From positions 20,320,124-20,384,123 of the forward strand of contig NC_133778.1 of assembly GCF_003597395.2 (NCBI RefSeq): a stretch of 64,000 nucleotides of DNA, in the 5' to 3' direction. Origin of the DNA: Chelonoidis abingdonii. Taxonomy: Eukaryota; Chordata; Testudines; Testudinidae. Below, in pieces: positions 1-9,662 of the stretch. Numbering within the stretch: the first letter of the stretch is position 1; every line of letters begins with the position of its first letter. A program made the translations under genes and the position numbers. Under the pieces are notes generated by a model. It did no database searches and had not been told where the DNA came from. It saw nothing but the letters and a program-made list of their open reading frames with translations.

Positions 1-1352
1 GAAGAAGTGAGGGGGAATGTAATCCAGGCAAGAGACTGGACAAGGATTTTATCAGTGGAGATGGTGAGGGCAGGTATCAGATTCACCACTTCCTCTCTGG
101 CCCCGGGGCTACATCTCTGATGACCCATTGAATTTTTTTTGTTTGCCTTTTCATCTATTCTAATTAACTCCAATCAAGATCAATAGTTTTTAGAAAATGA
201 CCATTCTTTCTTCAATAATCCCCTATTTAAAAAACAATCTGCCCCTCCTGGAGTTCTGAAAGAAGAGAGAGATGCCTCCAGACCCCTGCGTTAGAGGGAA
301 ATGGTGCCATCATTGAGATTTCCAGTTTTTATAGATTCCTTCCTTTTGTGGCGCTGCTCCATTTCTCCCATTGCAATTGGGTTTGGCATGACAGCCAATC
401 AAATACTGTGATGCATTTCACTGTATGATGTATTAAAATCTGCCTACAGAGAAGTTTAGAAACTAATAAGGATTGAAAAGTCTTATTATTATAGTTATAT
501 TAACATTCTGCTTATCATTGGTCTGATAAAAGACATTACCTCACTCACCATGTCTCGGATATCCTGGGACCAGCAGGGCTACAACACTGCAAACTGGAAA
601 ATATTCTATGGACTGTTTCTTACTAACCACTTCTAGCCATGGAGTGTGAATTACTATGAGTATTTTCCAGTCTGCAGTGTCCTAGGTCTTTCATTTTCAC
701 AGGCATTTTCATGCTGACAATTTACATTGCTAAGAGATTGGAAGAAAAATATTTTAAGAAGGGAAGAGACACTCCAGTCTGTCAAGGAATAGACTAGGAC
801 TGTCAGTGTGTTTGAAAATGGCACCAATCTTCTGCCTGCTGGGAGCCAAGTCCGTCTCTCTTTTTTTTCCTTTTCCTTTCTCCAGAAGTGCGCTCCAAGT
901 ACCATCCATTTGACTAAAAAAAACACTCAAAAAATGAAGTGGCCGCTGTTCGAGGGAAAATCGCATTCAATTCAGGCCACTTTTAACTTCAATAGATAAG
1001 ACACCTGAAGGCTTTAGTGTTATTACTGTGAACATTAGGGATTTCAAATACAGCACTAGGAATCTTGGGAAGCTGTTTGCTCTAAGTAATAATATGGCTA
1101 GTCGATTCTTCTGAGTATTTAAATAGACGTTAATTTGTTTTTCCTAAATGGGATGTACTTTACAAAGGTACCCAGGACAAAATAAAGTTGCAGTACTTTC
1201 CTTCTGCAACCAAGCTGCCCAAAAGCATCTTGAATGTCAAGTGTGATCTGTGGAGTCCTAAAATGTGGATTCACCAAAGTCCTCACCCTTTAAAATTCCT
1301 CTTCTCTTGCTAGAAGAGAATATCTTTAAACTTCTGTTACAGGAACTCACTG
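1..1352. other. Unique AT-rich sequence, no gene seen
   Basis: No exon, RNA gene or transposon end was recognised here. The open frames are short and overlap on both strands (for example around 654-999), as expected by chance. There is no splice-site-flanked coding block. Confidence 0.6.
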
Positions 1353-1380
1353 TTAGGCCTTGTCTACACTTACAGTTTTG

Positions 1381-1498
1381 CAGCGCTGGCCGTTACAGCT
1401 GTGGTCGTACAGCTGTGTACGGCCAGCGCTGCAGTGTGTCCACACTGACAGCGACCAGCGCTTGCAGTTGTGTCCCCCTTGTACCAGTTGCAGCGCTG
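1381..1498. promoter_or_regulatory. Left subterminal CAGCGCTG repeats of element A
   Basis: The 8-bp palindrome CAGCGCTG occurs at 1381, 1424 and 1491, with a one-base variant near 1456. All lie within about 140 bp of the left end. The right end carries six exact copies. Repeated motifs just inside the ends are typical binding sites for the transposase or its Myb-like partner. That role is inferred. Confidence 0.6.
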
Positions 1499-1879
1499 TT
1501 TGAGTGGTGCATTGTGGGCAGCTATCCCCACAGAGCACCTCGCTCAATTTGCTGCTGGGGTTGTGGGAGGGGACGGGAAGGGTGCGGTCATTCCACTTCC
1601 TGTTCCAACGCCCGTGGTACATTCGCTTCCCTTTTCAGCCGTTTTGGTGAATTGTGGATTCTGCAGCGTGTGATTTCAGTAAAGAAATGGAGCCGAGCTC
1701 TTAGGATGTTGCTGATGAATGTTGCCAGCACATCCCGCTGGCAGTTGATGCTATTCCTTATGCTCAAAGTGACAAGTGAGAGCTCAGATGATGAAATAGA
1801 TGCTGCTGACGCTGCGGACATAAATTGCTTGTCGCAGTAACGACGTGCTCTGCAGCGTGGAACCCACCTTTGGGCTCGG

Positions 1880-2830
1880 GAAACAAAGTACTGGTGGTGG
1901 GATCACATCTGTCCTGCAAGTCTTGGGATGACGAGCAGTGGCTGGCAGAAACTTTAGGAGTGCGAAAAGCCCACTTTCATGGGACTGTGTGCTGAGCTCG
2001 CCCCAACCCTGCAGGCAAGGACACGAGACTGAGAGCTGCCCTGTCAGTGGGAAGCGGGTGGCTATTGCAGTCTGGAAGCTGGGAACTCCAGACAGCTACG
2101 ATCGGTCGCAAACCAGTTTGGAGTGAGAAAGTCAACGTTGGGAATAGTGGTGATGCAAGTTTGCAGGGCCATAATCGCATTCCTGTTCAGACGAACCAGT
2201 CGACTCTTGGAATGTGCGGACATTGTGGATTGCTTTGCCCAAATGGGTTTCCTAACTTGGAGGGCAAGTGATGGACGCATATTTCCTATTCTGGCACCAC
2301 CCCACCTGACATCCGAGTACATTATCGGAAGGGGTATTTCTCAATGGTTCTCCAGGCGTCTTGTGGATCTCCGTGGGCGTTTCACTGACATTTACACGGC
2401 TGGCTGGAAAGGTGCATGATGCACGCATCTTTCGAACAGTGGCCTGTTCAGGAAGCTGCAGCAGGGCTTTTTTCCAGACCGTAAGATCACCGTGGGGGAC
2501 GTCGAAATGCCCATTGTGATCCTTGGAGACCCGCTTACCCGTTATGCCTTGGCTCATGAAATGTATACAGGAAGCTTGACATGAGCAAGGACGAGTTCAA
2601 CTACAGGCTGAGCCGGTGCAGAATGGACCTGGAGCATGCTTTTGGCCGTTTAAAGGGGAGTGGAGAAGTCTCTACGGGAAGCTGGCGTGGGGGAAAGCAG
2701 CATCCCAGCTATTATAACCGCGTGCTGTATCCTCCATAATATTTGTGAAGGGAAGGGTGAAACCTTTCATTGACGAATGGACCTCCGAGGGTTCAACGCC
2801 TGGAGGTGAATTTGAACAGCCAGAGAGCAG
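1880..2830 (+). pseudogene. Decayed HARBI1-like transposase of element A
   Basis: This is a broken PIF/Harbinger DDE-type transposase. Read across frames it aligns with the better copy at 6081-7160. Recognisable blocks are SVANQFGVRKSTLG (about 2110), ECADIVDCFAQMGF (about 2208), a damaged first catalytic block RASDGR where relatives have VIDGTH (about 2262), RGRFTDIYTAGWKG holding the second acidic residue (about 2370), the stretch FFPDRKITVGDVEMPIV (about 2468), LEHAFGRLKG with the third acidic residue (about 2632), and ACCILHNICEGKGE near 2725. Several frameshifts and in-frame stops break it, including a stop after GWKGA near 2417. It cannot make a full transposase. In the family this enzyme cuts and pastes the element at TWA-like targets. 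Confidence 0.85.
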
Positions 2831-3050
2831 GGCGACTAGAGAGGCCCAGCACAGTGCTTCAAGATAAGGGATGCCTTAAAGAGCACTTTGAGGCTTGAAA
2901 GCCAACAGTAATGTTGGGTGCCTTCCACTGCAGTTAAGAGCATTGCTCCCAGCAGTTACCTGCAGTGGTTTTCATTGATTTGCAGTCCTATTTTCTACTT
3001 GTAGTAGATGTTACTTCTGTAATAATAACAGTATAAAAGACAAGAAATCC

Positions 3051-3056
3051 TTTATT
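3051..3056 (-). promoter_or_regulatory. Minus-strand AATAAA left from a lost convergent gene
   Basis: TTTATT on the + strand is AATAAA on the minus strand. It sits just past the transposase 3' end, the position the facing signals occupy in elements B and C. It suggests that element A once carried a leftward gene whose body has been replaced. Confidence 0.4.
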
Positions 3057-3154
3057 AAAATACCAGTACATAACACAGGAAGGGGACGGTGATTATTTCC
3101 CTCCTTGTTCTAGGCGCAGTTCTTTGGATGCAGTGGTGGATGCTGTGCACGTTT

Positions 3155-3783
3155 TTATTATTTACATTTAACAAACTTTATAGACCATTTTGTTGTTTTC
3201 AAATAACTTAATTTTCTTTCTTTTTTTCCATCAATTACTAGGTTTGTTTCTCTTTCTATAAGATGGAGGAGTTCAGAGACTGATCCGCTCAATGCGTGTA
3301 TTAATTAGTATTATGTGCACTAGGTGTATGTGTGGGAGTCTGATAAACATAGTATTTGGACACTAACCATTTATTAGTTCTAAGGAACAGAGCCCTCCTG
3401 AATGAGACTCTGTAGGTTGTTTTCTGTCTGATTTATAGATTCTCTGCATCTATATTCCCAGATTGAATTTCAAGCTAATATATTCTATCCAGATTTTCTA
3501 CTGATGTCAAAACACCACCACTGAGTAGTGATTTTATAACTAGCATGCACAGAGACACTAATTCGCCCTTGCCTATCCATATGCTATATGGTCCTTTGTT
3601 TATTCATCTCTTTCTTTTCTGTATATACCTATGTACTCAGTTCATTGTGAAAAAAATGTAACTCCAATCATCAGTGTTAGATGATATCTGTTTTTTGTCC
3701 CTTTCTTCAACCCCTTGTCGTTAAACAGTTAGAAAGGCAAATGTCTGTACTGAAATCATACATTGCAGCTTCTATTGTAAACC
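3155..3783. other. AT-rich block of unknown origin inside element A
   Basis: About 630 bp of AT-rich sequence starts after the remnant 3' region of the lost minus-strand gene and stops abruptly where the GC-rich array begins. No domain, terminal repeat or known repeat was recognised. It could be captured host DNA or another insertion. No flanking duplication was identified. Confidence 0.5.
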
Positions 3784-5075
3784 CCTCGGAGTTCCCAAGC
3801 CGCTCCGCTCTCCGGCCGGTAGCGCTAACCGCGCAGCCCCGCCTTTCCTGGCATCAAAGCCGCCGCTTCTCCGGCCGCGAGCGCGGAAGCCGGAAGCCCC
3901 GCTTCTCCCGGCCGGGTAGCTCCAGCAAGCCGCTCTCCCTGGTCCGGAGCGCGGACAACCTCGGCAAGCCCCGCTCCAGCAGTCACGCAGCGCGGCTTTC
4001 CGCGCGTAGGGCTTGATCATGCAAGCCCCCCGCCTGCTCGCGGCTCGGGAGCGCGGCAAACCCGCAAGCCCGCTCTCCCAGGCCGGAGCTCCAGACAAGG
4101 CCCCGCTCTTCCCGGCGGGGCTCGCAGCCTGGTCGGCGGTAGCGCGGCAACTCGGGCGCCCTCTTCCACGGTCAGAGCCGTCCGGCCGAGCTCGGCAAGC
4201 CCCGCTCTCCCGGCCGGAGCGCGGCAAGCCCCGCAAGCGCCGGCTCTCCCCGGCCGGAGCTCCAGCAAGCCCGCTCTCCCGGCCGGAGCGCGGCAAGGGC
4301 AAGCCCTCCGCTCCCAGCCGGAGCTCCAGAGCCACCGCTCTCCCGGCCGGCAGCGCGGCAAACCCCGCAAGCCCCGCTCTCCGGCGGAGCTCCAGCAAGC
4401 CCCGCTCTCCCGGCCGGAACTCCAGCAAGCCCGCTCTCCCGGCCGGAGCGCGGCAACCCCGCAAGCCCGCTCTCTCCGGCCGGAGCTTCAGCAAGCCCGC
4501 TCTCCGGCCGAGGCCGGCAACCCCGCAAGCGCGTCATCCGGCCGGAGCTCCAGAAAGCGCGCTCTCCCGGCCGGAGCGCGGGCAAACCCGCAAGCGCCCG
4601 CTCTCCGGCCGGAGCTCCAGCAGCCCCGCTCTCCCGGCCGGAGTGCGGCAAGCCCCGCAGCCCGCTCTCCCGGCCGGAGCTCCAGCAAGCCGCCGCTCTC
4701 CCGGCCGGAGCGCGCAAACCCACAAGCGCGCTCTGCCCGGCCGGAGGCGATGCAAACCCGGCAAGCGGCTGCTTCCGGCCGGAGTCCGCACGCGCGCGCT
4801 CTCCTGGCCCGCGAGCGCGGCAAGCCCGAAGCACACGCTCTCCCGGCTGGCGCTTCCAGCAAGCCGCTCTCCAGCCGGAAGCGCGGCAATAACCGCAAGC
4901 CCCCTCTCGCCGGCCGGAGCTCAGCACAGCACCGCTCTCCCGGCCGGAGCGCGGCAACCCCGCAAAGCCCGCTCTCCCGGCCGGGAGCTCCAGCAAGCCC
5001 GCTCTCCCGGCGGAGCGCGGCAAACCCTGCTCTCGGCGCGAGCTCGGGAAGCCCCGTTCCCTCCTCTCCAGGGCT
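3784..5075. repeat. GC- and CpG-rich ~65-bp tandem array in element A
   Basis: About 1.3 kb of degenerate tandem repeats. Each ~65-bp unit has two related halves of about 30-34 bp, one with GGCCGGAGCTCCAGCAAG and one with GGCCGGAGCGCGGCAA, joined by CCCGCTCTCC. Starts of GAGCTCC-type motifs at 4257, 4321, 4387, 4483, 4545, 4612 and 4677 show spacings of mostly 62-67 bp, with an extra half-unit near 4417. CpG is very dense compared with the surrounding DNA. Because stop codons are rare in this composition, long open frames appear on both strands (4013-5308 on +, 4172-5182 on -). They look like R/P/S/A-rich or G/R/A-rich chance translations and are not called genes. Confidence 0.9.
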
Positions 5076-5190
5076 CTAAGCCAGAGCAGTGGAGTGCTAC
5101 AGTGATGAAGAGGCTGAAAAGGAATGCTGGGATAAGTCCTAATACCCTGGAGGCCAATAAAAACGCTGGTGAGTGTCCACACCTGATGAC

Positions 5191-5340
5191 CAGCGCTGCA
5201 TCACCAGCGCTGGTCTCGCTACACCGGAAGCAGACCCAGGTGTACAGCCAGCGCTGCAAACAGGGAGTTGCAGCGCTGGCTGAGCTTTTAAGCGTAGACA
5301 CCTGCTAAGTTGCAGCGCTGTAACCCCCTCACCAGCGCTG
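5191..5340. promoter_or_regulatory. Right subterminal CAGCGCTG repeats of element A
   Basis: Six exact copies of the palindrome CAGCGCTG start at 5191, 5205, 5249, 5271, 5313 and 5333, ending close to the right terminal inverted repeat. The match with the left end supports a function in recognition of the element ends. Confidence 0.6.
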
Positions 5341-6080
5341 CAACTTGCAAGTGTAGACAAGGCCTTATTCAGTAGAATTTTCCCTGCAGGCAGGAAAATT
5401 CCCAGCCAGATAAGAGGAATTTTAAAGGGCCAGGACAGTATATTTCAGGTGCCACCCCTGGAAACTAATGATTCTAACAGGCCAGTGCTTAGGTCTGCTG
5501 TTCTCTAATGGTTCTCTGAATGCCTTTTTGTTTTGGTTTTCTTTCCTGGTGAACTCGCCAAACATGCAATCTCTATCCATCTGTTCTACTGAGAATGATC
5601 TGAATTTTAGAGACTCTCATGGTTCTGTGCCTTTATTATTTTTTTTATAAGTAAGGGTATGTCTACACTGGCAGCGTTACATCGCTGGCAGTTACAGCGC
5701 CGCTCAGAGAGCGCTGAATGGAAACCGCTGTTGTGTGTTCACACTGTCAGTTGCCCGCGCAATAGCTTGTTTACACTTGCGGCACTTGCCGCAATATTTG
5801 GAGCAGTGCACTCTGGGCAGTTATCCCACAGAGCATCTCTTCCTCTTCTGCCACTAATAGTTGTGGGAAGGCGGAGGGGGTCATGGGGCATCCTGGATCC
5901 TGTCCCAAAGTCCCGTGATGCATTGCTTCGCATCCCAGTAATCCCTGTGCTTCCATTGGCATTTGGTGCCATCTTTCAATGGTTTGTGTACTGCGCACTC
6001 TGCCTCTTCAGTCTGCAGGAATGGATCCCACACTGTCGATCAATATGCTGCTTTCTCTCACCAACATGTCATGAGTAGCA

Positions 6081-7200
6081 ATGAAGTTATTCCTTAAATT
6101 ACAAAGGCAAGAGGAGTTTGACATTGATCTCATCATGCGTAGTAGCTACAACACGAGATTGCTTGTGACATTCACAGAGGTGCTGACTAAAGTGGAATGT
6201 AGCTTTAGGGCTCGGGAAACCAGCACTGAGTGGTGGGATCACCTCGTCATGCACATCTGGGATGACAAGCAGTGGCTGCAGAACTTTCGGATGAGGAAAG
6301 CCACATTCCTGGGACTGTGTGATGAGCTCGCCCCAGCCCTGCTGTGCAAGGACATGAGAATGAGAGCTGCCCTGTCATTGGAGAAGACAATGGTGATTGC
6401 ACTATGGAAGCTGGCTACCTCAGACTGCTACCAATCGGCCGCTAACCAGTTTGGAATGGGAAAGTCGACCGTTGGACTTGTGTTGACAGAAGTGTGCAGG
6501 GCCATTAATTACATCGCGCTCCAAAAGTCCATGACTCTGGGCAATGTGCGTGACATTGTGGCTGGCTTTGCACAAATGGGCTTCCCTAACTGCGGAGGGG
6601 TGATAGATGGCACGCACAGTCCAATTCTGGCACCAGACCACCTAGCCACCGAGTACATTCATTGGAAGGGGCATTTCTCTATGGTTCTCGAGGTGCTCAT
6701 GGATCACAGTGGGCATTTCACGGACATTAACCCAGGCTGGTCCGGAAAGGTGCATGACGCACGCACCTTTCGGAAACTCGCCTGGTCAGGAAGCTGCAAG
6801 CAGGGACTTTCTTCCCGGATGAGAAGATCACCATAGGGGAAGTCGAAATGCTGATTGTGGTCCTGGGAGACCCTGCCTACCCTTTAATGCTCTGGCATAT
6901 GAAGCCGTACACGGGGAACCTTGACAACAGCAAGAAACAGCTCAACAACAGGCTGAGTGTGCTTTTGGCCATTTAAAAGCCTGCTGGTGCTGCCTCTATG
7001 GGAGGCTGGACTTGGCCGATGACAATATTCCTATGCTTATAGCCATGTCCTGTATGCTCCATAATTGTGAAGGAGAGGGTGAAAGCTTCACTCAGGGCTG
7101 GACTGCTGAGGCTAAGCACCTGGAGGCTGAATTTGAACAGCCAGAGACCCAGGGCTATTAGAGGGGTGCAGCGCGTAACCATAACGATCAAGGATGCCTT
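6081..7200 (+). pseudogene. HARBI1-like transposase of element B, frameshifted
   Basis: The first 251 codons (6081-6836) are open and clearly PIF/Harbinger transposase. In order: WWDHLV and WDDKQWLQNFRMRKATF in the N-terminal part, ANQFGMGKSTVG (helix-turn-helix-like region), RDIVAGFAQMGFPNCGGVIDGTH with the first catalytic Asp, APDHLATEYIHWKGHFSMVL, and FTDINPGWSGKVHDARTF with the second Asp. The frame is lost near 6830. Coding similarity resumes in other frames (ITIGEVEM near 6830, LGDPAYPLMLW near 6865, then a decayed third acidic block near 6950 and NSQRP near 7135). An AATAAA follows at 7366-7371. The product would be a nuclear endonuclease that moves the element. This copy ends early and lacks an intact third catalytic residue. 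It is the best-preserved transposase in the window. Confidence 0.88.
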
Positions 7201-7365
7201 GAGGCAGCAATTTAAAGCTGAAGTCCACTAATATTTGTTGCTATGCTCAGGAGTGCAGTGCTTGTAATGCTAGGAGGTGATTGTGATTGGTACAGACGAT
7301 GCACTGTGAAAGTTTAAGAAAATTGCCTGTTGCTTTGCAGGGCTCTGTTTGCTTTCAATTACTGG

Positions 7366-7403
7366 AATAAAGATTGTTTTCAAACCAAAACAATTATTTT
7401 ATT
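7366..7403. promoter_or_regulatory. Facing polyadenylation signals between the two genes of element B
   Basis: AATAAA on the + strand (7366-7371) would serve the transposase, and AATAAA on the minus strand (TTTATT at 7398-7403) would serve the Myb-like gene. Only 26 bp separate the two hexamers, so transcripts of the converging genes would overlap at their 3' ends. Element C has the same arrangement. Confidence 0.6.
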
Positions 7404-9502
7404 AAACAACAACAGTAGGAGAGAGACAAATAAAAAAAACACATCAGCACTGAGGGTCTTAGGAGGAAGTAGGGTCCCAGGATGGTTAAAGATTTGTGTA
7501 TGTCCAGCTTTCTCCTTTGGAGTACAGTGCAGTGGGTACTGTACTTCAGTAGAGCTAAACTGCAGAGGGATGGGTGTTGAGTGCAGTGGGTACTGGGAGT
7601 CCGCAGGGCTGGACTGTGATGGGGCAGGAGTGGAATTCAGCAGGTTCAGACTGGAGCCAGGAGGTTGGTAAGAGTATGTCGGCGGTGTCTGGGGAGCGTG
7701 TGGGGGAGAGTTTTGTGACAGCAGTTGCAGGGGAGAGCAGACACGGAGCTGCTCAGTTTGTAATGCTAGTAGCACCTGGAGCGTGTCTGCTTGGTGGTCC
7801 ATAATATTTAAAAGCCAATTCATGGCTTCGTTCTGGAGCACTGCATTGTCCTTTTGTTCCCTGTTCTCACTGTCCCTCCACTCCTTCAATTCTTGTTTTT
7901 TGGCTGTAGAATGCATCATGACCTCATGAAGAAAGTTCTTTTTAGTTCTTCATGGCTGTTTTCTAATTCTGTGCAGCTGGGCTCCCAAGGTCATATCTGT
8001 GAAGCCAAAATGCAACATTTTACAGAAGCAGTGTTGTTTGCAACACAGACCACTGATTCAGTGATTTAAAACACAGCCACTATTCGCATACCTGTCACTA
8101 ACTGGCTGACCCCAGGCAAGCACACATGAGCCACAAGACCCTCAAAATGGTGAGTAACTACAGGGGCAGGGGAAATCAGTGTTCCAGGACCCATAGGCAC
8201 CGACTCTGTGGGTGCTCCAGGGTTGGAGCACCCATGGGGAAAAATTGGTGGGTAACAAGCTGTGGGAGGGAGGGGGAGGAGCGGGAGCACAGCGTGCTCA
8301 GAGGAGGAGGTGGAGCCGGGACAGGAATTTGGGGAAGAAGTCCAATGGGGCAGGGAGGGGCCGGAGCTGGGGTTGGGACTTTGGGAAAGGGGTTGGAATG
8401 GGGGCGGGGCAGGAGTGGAGTTGGGGCGGCACCCAAGCACCCACCAGCCCCAGGAGAAGTTGTTGCCTATGCCAGGACCGTACTGTACACTGGGCACGTG
8501 GCACTTGGGGAGAGCCAGTCCTGTAGGGGGGGCTGTGTTCATTATGGAAGATATCTCCCTGCTGAGGGTGAGCAGGGAATCAAGGGAGGGTCTTCTCCAA
8601 GACTGCAGCTTCTGTGGCCCTTATGCAGCTAACCTGTGTGCAGCAATGATTCCCCCCCAGTGATGGCAGAGTGGCACAGGAAAGTTACCCTTAATGGGGC
8701 AAGAAACAAAGCAGCTCTGCCAAAGAACCTGCAGTAGCAGATTGCCCAGTATCTCCATGAGAGTTTCGTGAAGATCTCTGAGGTAGATTTCCGTGAAGTG
8801 AGGGAGTCAATCAACAGCCTGTTCAGCCTCTCAGACTATGTATGATGCGTGTACCAGCACATGCCAACACAAGCCTGCTTTCTGCAACCCTCCTGCCCCC
8901 AACAACTCGTTTCAGCTCCTGTTTGCGCATCGCCAAGCTCTGACAGCTATGACCTGGCTAGCCTCCTCTGGAGTAGAGAAGAGCTCTTGGCTGCATGCAT
9001 CTCTGACCTCCAAGTCACCCTTTGCTTCTAGGTCCCCCTCCCCCTCCACATCCTCATCCAAGATTTCCTCCTCCTGGCTCAGTCCACTGTCGACTGACAC
9101 ACAAGCCACCAAAGTATCCACAGAGGCCTTTGCAGTGGAAGTGAGGTTGCCATCAAGTATTGTGTCCAGCTCTTTGTAGAACTGGCAGCTCATGGGTGCA
9201 GCACCAGAATGGGGGTTTGCCTCCCGTGCCTTGTGATAGGCGTTCTGCAGCTCCTTCACTTTGACCCTGCACTGCAGTGTGTCCCAGTCATGGCTCCTTT
9301 CTGTCATGCATCATGAAATCTGTCCGTAGGTATCGTAATTCCTATGGCTGCAGCGCAGCTGGGACTGGACAGCCTCCTCTCCCCAAATGCTGATGAGGTC
9401 CAGGAGCTCAGCATTCCTCCAAACAGCGGATCGCCTGGTGTGTGGAGCAGGCATGGTAACCTGGCAAGATGTGCTGAGACCACTGCACATGTCACTGAGC
9501 AA
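7380..9502 (-). pseudogene. Myb/SANT-like DNA-binding protein gene of element B, multi-exon, broken
   Basis: This is the accessory gene of the Harbinger element. Exon 1 reads left from about 9454 (MPAPHTRRSAVWRNAEL, then LISIWGEEAVQSQL). It meets a stop near 9311 and continues from 9307 (DTLQCRVKVKELQNAYHKA), forming the trihelix/Myb-type DNA-binding domain followed by an acidic stretch. A CAG/GT donor ends it at 8954. The last exon starts after an acceptor AG at 7997-7998 (MTLGAQ...), has a stop near 7955, then RTKKNFLHEVMMHSTAKKQELKEW and a Q/L-rich coiled-coil-like segment ending in a P/S/Q-rich tail. The two exon phases do not fit directly, so a middle exon may be lost or unrecognised. 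The normal stop appears lost: the frame runs on to 7380. Family knowledge: such proteins bind element ends and help bring transposase to them. Exon borders are inferred. Confidence 0.78.
8192..8471. mobile_element. Non-autonomous hAT element in the intron of the element B Myb gene
   Basis: The ends CATAGGCACCGACT and AGTTGTTGCCTATG are imperfect inverted repeats, flanked by a perfect 8-bp duplication CCAGGACC (8184-8191 and 8472-8479), as hAT transposition leaves. The 280-bp interior is G-rich and non-coding. It is related to the element at 20503-20936 (shared region around CTCTGTGG, GGAGCACCCA and GGGGAAAA). Confidence 0.88.
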
Positions 9503-9632
9503 ACCGGAAGGGGACTTTCAAAAAATAGGAATTTAAGGGGTGGGGCTCACGGTTGGTCACCTGAGGGCAGCGCAGTAGAGCTCAAACTGATGATCAGAGA
9601 GGTGAGAACAGGCATTGCAGGACACCTCTCAG

Positions 9633-9662
9633 AGGTGATGACCTGCCGTTTGGGAAACACTG
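9633..9662. mobile_element. Possible hAT end
   Basis: GTTTGGGAAACACTG ending at 9662 resembles the CAGTGTTTCCCAAAC end of many hAT elements read in reverse. No partner end was found. It lies where element B sequence stops. Confidence 0.3.

Larger units (their letters stand above)
1356..5364 (+). mobile_element. PIF/Harbinger DNA transposon A, full ends
   Basis: The ends are perfect 14-bp terminal inverted repeats: GGCCTTGTCTACAC at 1356 and GTGTAGACAAGGCC ending at 5364. Similarity continues inward for roughly 35 bp. Both sides are flanked by the 3-bp duplication TTA (1353-1355 and 5365-5367), the type of target PIF/Harbinger elements use. Inside are a decayed + strand transposase (about 1880-2830), a minus-strand AATAAA (TTTATT at 3051-3056) left from a convergent second gene, an AT-rich block (about 3155-3783) and a GC-rich tandem array (3784-5075). 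Related element B has a Myb/SANT-like gene in that place, so the interior of A has been restructured. The element is about 4.0 kb and non-functional. Confidence 0.9.
5655..9632 (+). mobile_element. PIF/Harbinger DNA transposon B, right end missing
   Basis: The left end GGGTATGTCTACACTGGCAG starts at 5655, preceded by TAA (5652-5654). It is related to, but different from, the end of element A. A transposase reads right (6081 to about 7160) and a Myb/SANT-like gene reads left (9502 to about 7490), so the two genes converge. No matching right terminal repeat (AGTGTAGACATACCC) was found. Element-like sequence stops near 9632, where a hAT-type end (GGGAAACACTG at 9652-9662) follows, so the right end appears truncated. 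A hAT element sits in the intron of the Myb-like gene. Confidence 0.8.

Noticed and set aside
1265..1840. 191-codon frame crossing the left end of element A
   Set aside because: It starts outside the transposon, crosses the terminal repeat and has no domain; the real transposase similarity begins further right in other frames.
3784..5075. CRISPR-like alternation of repeats and spacers
   Set aside because: The supposed spacers are themselves related repeats, the host is a vertebrate, and the array lies inside a DNA transposon.
4013..5308. 431-codon open frame on the + strand, with a 336-codon frame opposite (4172-5182)
   Set aside because: Both lie over the GC-rich tandem array. The translations are low-complexity repeats and open frames occur on both strands, as expected from composition.
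8126..8663. Overlapping frames of 133-168 codons on both strands
   Set aside because: They cover the G-rich interior of the hAT at 8192-8471 and have no domain.
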